Source: JARRLC01 sp050290865
GTDB lineage: Bacteria; Pseudomonadota; Alphaproteobacteria; Rhizobiales; Rhodomicrobiaceae
Assembly: GCA_050290865.1 (NCBI GenBank)
Contig: JBNKIW010000051.1
Span: 1-16,030, forward strand
Direction of reading: 5' to 3'
DNA length: 16,030 nt
Of the stretch, positions 14,474 to 16,030 are shown one piece after another. A program made the position numbers and the translations under genes. Each line of letters opens with the position of its first letter. Position 1 is the stretch's first letter. The notes below the pieces were generated by a model. It was not told where the DNA came from. It did not search any database and was given only the letters and a program-made list of their open reading frames with translations.

Positions 14474-15656
14474 ATGCATATTACACGCCGCGGCCTGCTG
14501 GCTGCTGCGGGGGCGACTGCGCTCTCTGCACCGTTCATCCGCCCGTCCTGGGCACAAGGCACACCGGTCAAAGTCGGCCTGCTGCTCCCCTACAGTGGCA
14601 CCTACGCCGCGCTCGGCCAGGCCATCACGCAGGCCATGGAACTCTACGTGAAGCAGGCTGGCGGCTCCATTGCCGGGCGCCCGCTCACCTTCGTGAAGCT
14701 GGACGACGAGTCCGCGCCGCCCAAGGCCACCGAACTCACCAACAAGCTCGTCTACAGCGAAAAGGCCGATGTGCTTATCGGTACCGTGCATTCGGGCGTT
14801 GCCATGGCCATGGCCAAAATCGCAGCCGAGGCGGGCCTTCCGACGATCATCCCCAATGCCGGCGCCAACGCTCTGACACGCGCGGCCTGCGCGCCGAACA
14901 TTTTCCGCACCTCCTTCAGCAACGAGCAGGTGGGCGTCGCCGTGGACAAAGCCATGGTTGCCGCCGGGGATAAAGGAAGCCGTCACCTTCACCTGGAAAT
15001 ACGCGGCCGGCAATCAGATGGTCGAAGGGTTCAAGGAGTCGTTCCTGGCCGGCGGCGGCAAGGTGACGAAGGACATCACCGTCCCCTTCCCGGATGTCGA
15101 ATTCCAGGCGGCGCTGGCCGAAATCGCCTCGCTGAAGCCGCAGGCGGTCTACTCGTTCTTCGCGGGCGGCGGCGCGGCAAAATTCATCAAGGACTATGCC
15201 GCTGCCGGTCTGGGCAAGACCATCCCGCTCTGGGGACCGGGCTTTCTCACCGGCGGCGTGGAGAAGGCAATCGGCGCGGCGGGCAACGGCGTCAAGACCG
15301 TGATGCACTACACGCCCGAGCTGGACAACGCGCAGAACAAGACATTCGTCGCCGACTACGAGGCCGCCTATGGTGCCACACCGGATGTCTATGCGGTGCA
15401 GGGCTGGGACGCGATGCAGGTGCTGGCGGCCGGCCTCAAGGCGGTTGCGGGCGATGTGTCGAAGCGCACCGAGATGAACGCGGCCATGGCCAAGACCACC
15501 TTCGACAGCCCGCGCGGGCCGTTCAAATTCTCACCATCGCGCAACCCGGTGCAGGATTTCTATGCGCTGGAGTTCAAGGACGGCGCCAACAAGGTGCTCG
15601 GCGTGGCGGCGAAGGATCTCGCCGACAGCGGCAAGGGCTGCCGCGCGCGGACGTGA
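14474..15656 (+). pseudogene. Liv-type ABC transporter substrate-binding protein, +1 frameshift
   Basis: The first frame (from 14474) gives a signal peptide with twin arginine (MHITRRGLLAAAG ... SWAQ, cut near residue 27) and the start of a type I periplasmic binding fold (VKVGLLLPYSGTYAALGQ, DDESAPPKATELTNKL, VDVLIG-like block). At the GGGG run 14966-14969 homology moves to the next frame, which continues GIKEAVTFTWKYAAGNQMVEGF through to the stop at 15654-15656. Removing one G restores a single product of 393 residues, normal for the family (branched-chain amino acids, amides, urea, aromatic acids); the ligand is unknown. As written, translation would leave the family sequence after residue 165 and run to 15670 in the wrong frame. 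The cause may be a true indel or a sequencing error in the homopolymer. GGGAGG (14462-14467) is its ribosome binding site. Confidence 0.88.
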
Positions 15657-15690
15657 GGCGGGCCTGCTGACTGGCGGCAGGATAGGCGGC

Positions 15691-15732
15691 ACCGCCCCCT
15701 TGCCCGACCGTTCGTGCTGGTGAGGGGGCGGT
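15691..15732 (+). promoter_or_regulatory. Intercistronic stem-loop between binding-protein and permease genes
   Basis: ACCGCCCCCT (15691-15700) pairs perfectly with AGGGGGCGGT (15723-15732); four further pairs (two G·T) extend the stem inward. No T tract follows (TCCCG). In operons such as malEFG, stem-loops in this position protect the binding-protein mRNA from 3' decay and lower permease output. This is the likely role here, by analogy. Confidence 0.6.
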
Positions 15733-15771
15733 TCCCGTGCAGGCCAAGGCGCATAGCGAGCTAGGCAACCG

Positions 15772-15953
15772 ATGGAACTCGCCCTTATCCAGCTTTTCAA
15801 CGGCGTCCAGTACGGGCTTCTGATCTTCCTCGCCGCCAGCGGCCTGACGCTCGTCTTCGGCATCCTCGGCATCATCAACCTGTCGCACGGCTCATTCTAC
15901 ATGCTCGGCGCCTACATGGCGCTGACGCTGACCGGCGCGACCGGCGACATCTT
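15772..15953 (+). pseudogene. LivH-type ABC permease, 5' fragment cut by an insertion sequence
   Basis: The ATG at 15772 opens MELALIQLFNGVQYGLLIFL, followed by AASGLTLVFGILGIINLSHG and SFYMLGAYMALTLTG, the standard N-terminus of LivH-type inner-membrane permeases (two hydrophobic helices around the conserved GLTLVFG-x-IN-x-HG block). After TGATGDI (about residue 61) the similarity stops, and the following bases look like an IS6-family end. The frame stays open to the window end but encodes unrelated residues (LVLSQISNPVAAKR). The ribosome binding site is weak (AGCTAGG). With the preceding binding-protein gene it would form a Liv-type transporter operon; the ATPase genes lie outside or are missing. 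A normal permease is about 290 residues, so this one is truncated. Confidence 0.7.
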
Positions 15954-16030
15954 GGTTCTGTCGCAAATTTCTAACCCAGTCGCAGCAAAGCGTATCCCCG
16001 GACGCAGTTATGCAGCGAGTGCAGCAAACT
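15954..16030. mobile_element. Terminal part of a probable IS6-family element (partial)
   Basis: GGTTCTGTCGCAAA at 15954-15967 differs by one base from the IS6-family terminal repeat type GGTTCTGTTGCAAA (compare GGCACTGTTGCAAA of IS26, as recalled). It begins exactly where the permease similarity ends. The rest of the element lies beyond the window, so transposase, far end and target duplication cannot be seen. The 8 bases before it, GACATCTT (15946-15953), would be the left copy of the expected 8-base target duplication. Confidence 0.55.

Overview
The window looks like chromosomal DNA of a GC-rich alphaproteobacterium. It carries a FixL/FixJ-type two-component pair, an M15 metallopeptidase and an MltB-type transglycosylase in the style of that class, and a branched-chain-amino-acid (Liv-type) ABC transporter start. 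No rRNA, tRNA or CRISPR was seen. Both ends carry insertion-sequence material: a decayed ISL3-like transposase fragment at the left, and what looks like the terminal repeat of an IS6-family element cutting a livH-type permease at the right. The right edge may therefore be a repeat boundary.

Left part (1-6119). After the transposase scrap comes a minus-strand gene for an exported protein of unknown function (200-1666), with weak resemblance to a peptidoglycan-binding module followed by a lysozyme/chitosanase-like segment. A 383-base divergent gap separates it from a membrane-anchored hybrid histidine kinase (2050-4068, +). This runs tail-to-tail, across a strong GC hairpin, into a translationally coupled kinase/regulator pair on the minus strand (4863-6119 and 4240-4866). 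Two histidine kinases thus sit beside one DNA-binding regulator. The pair is probably cognate; the hybrid kinase has its own receiver and no visible output protein.

Middle (6120-11713). A 499-base AT-richer intergenic region with inverted repeats divides the signalling block from a plus-strand metabolic block. That block holds a 994-residue FAD plus iron-sulfur 2-hydroxyacid dehydrogenase (a GlcD/GlcF-like fusion, D-2-hydroxyglutarate/D-lactate class), an FCD-type GntR regulator 11 bases downstream that probably controls it, an alpha/beta hydrolase preceded by a strong hairpin, and a 73-residue protein with a near-perfect ribosome binding site.

Right part (11718-16030). An MltB-like lytic transglycosylase (-) and a membrane-anchored M15 peptidase (+) diverge from a shared 273-base region and both act on the cell wall. 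They are followed by a Liv-type substrate-binding protein gene broken by one extra G in a GGGG run, a strong intercistronic stem-loop, and the start of the permease gene that ends at the IS6-like repeat. If both lesions are real, this transporter is dead; the frameshift could also be a sequencing error.

Nothing here is clearly a new defence, mobile or biosynthetic system. The most useful leads are the unassigned secreted protein, the kinase cluster with its operator-like repeats, and the double lesion of the transporter.
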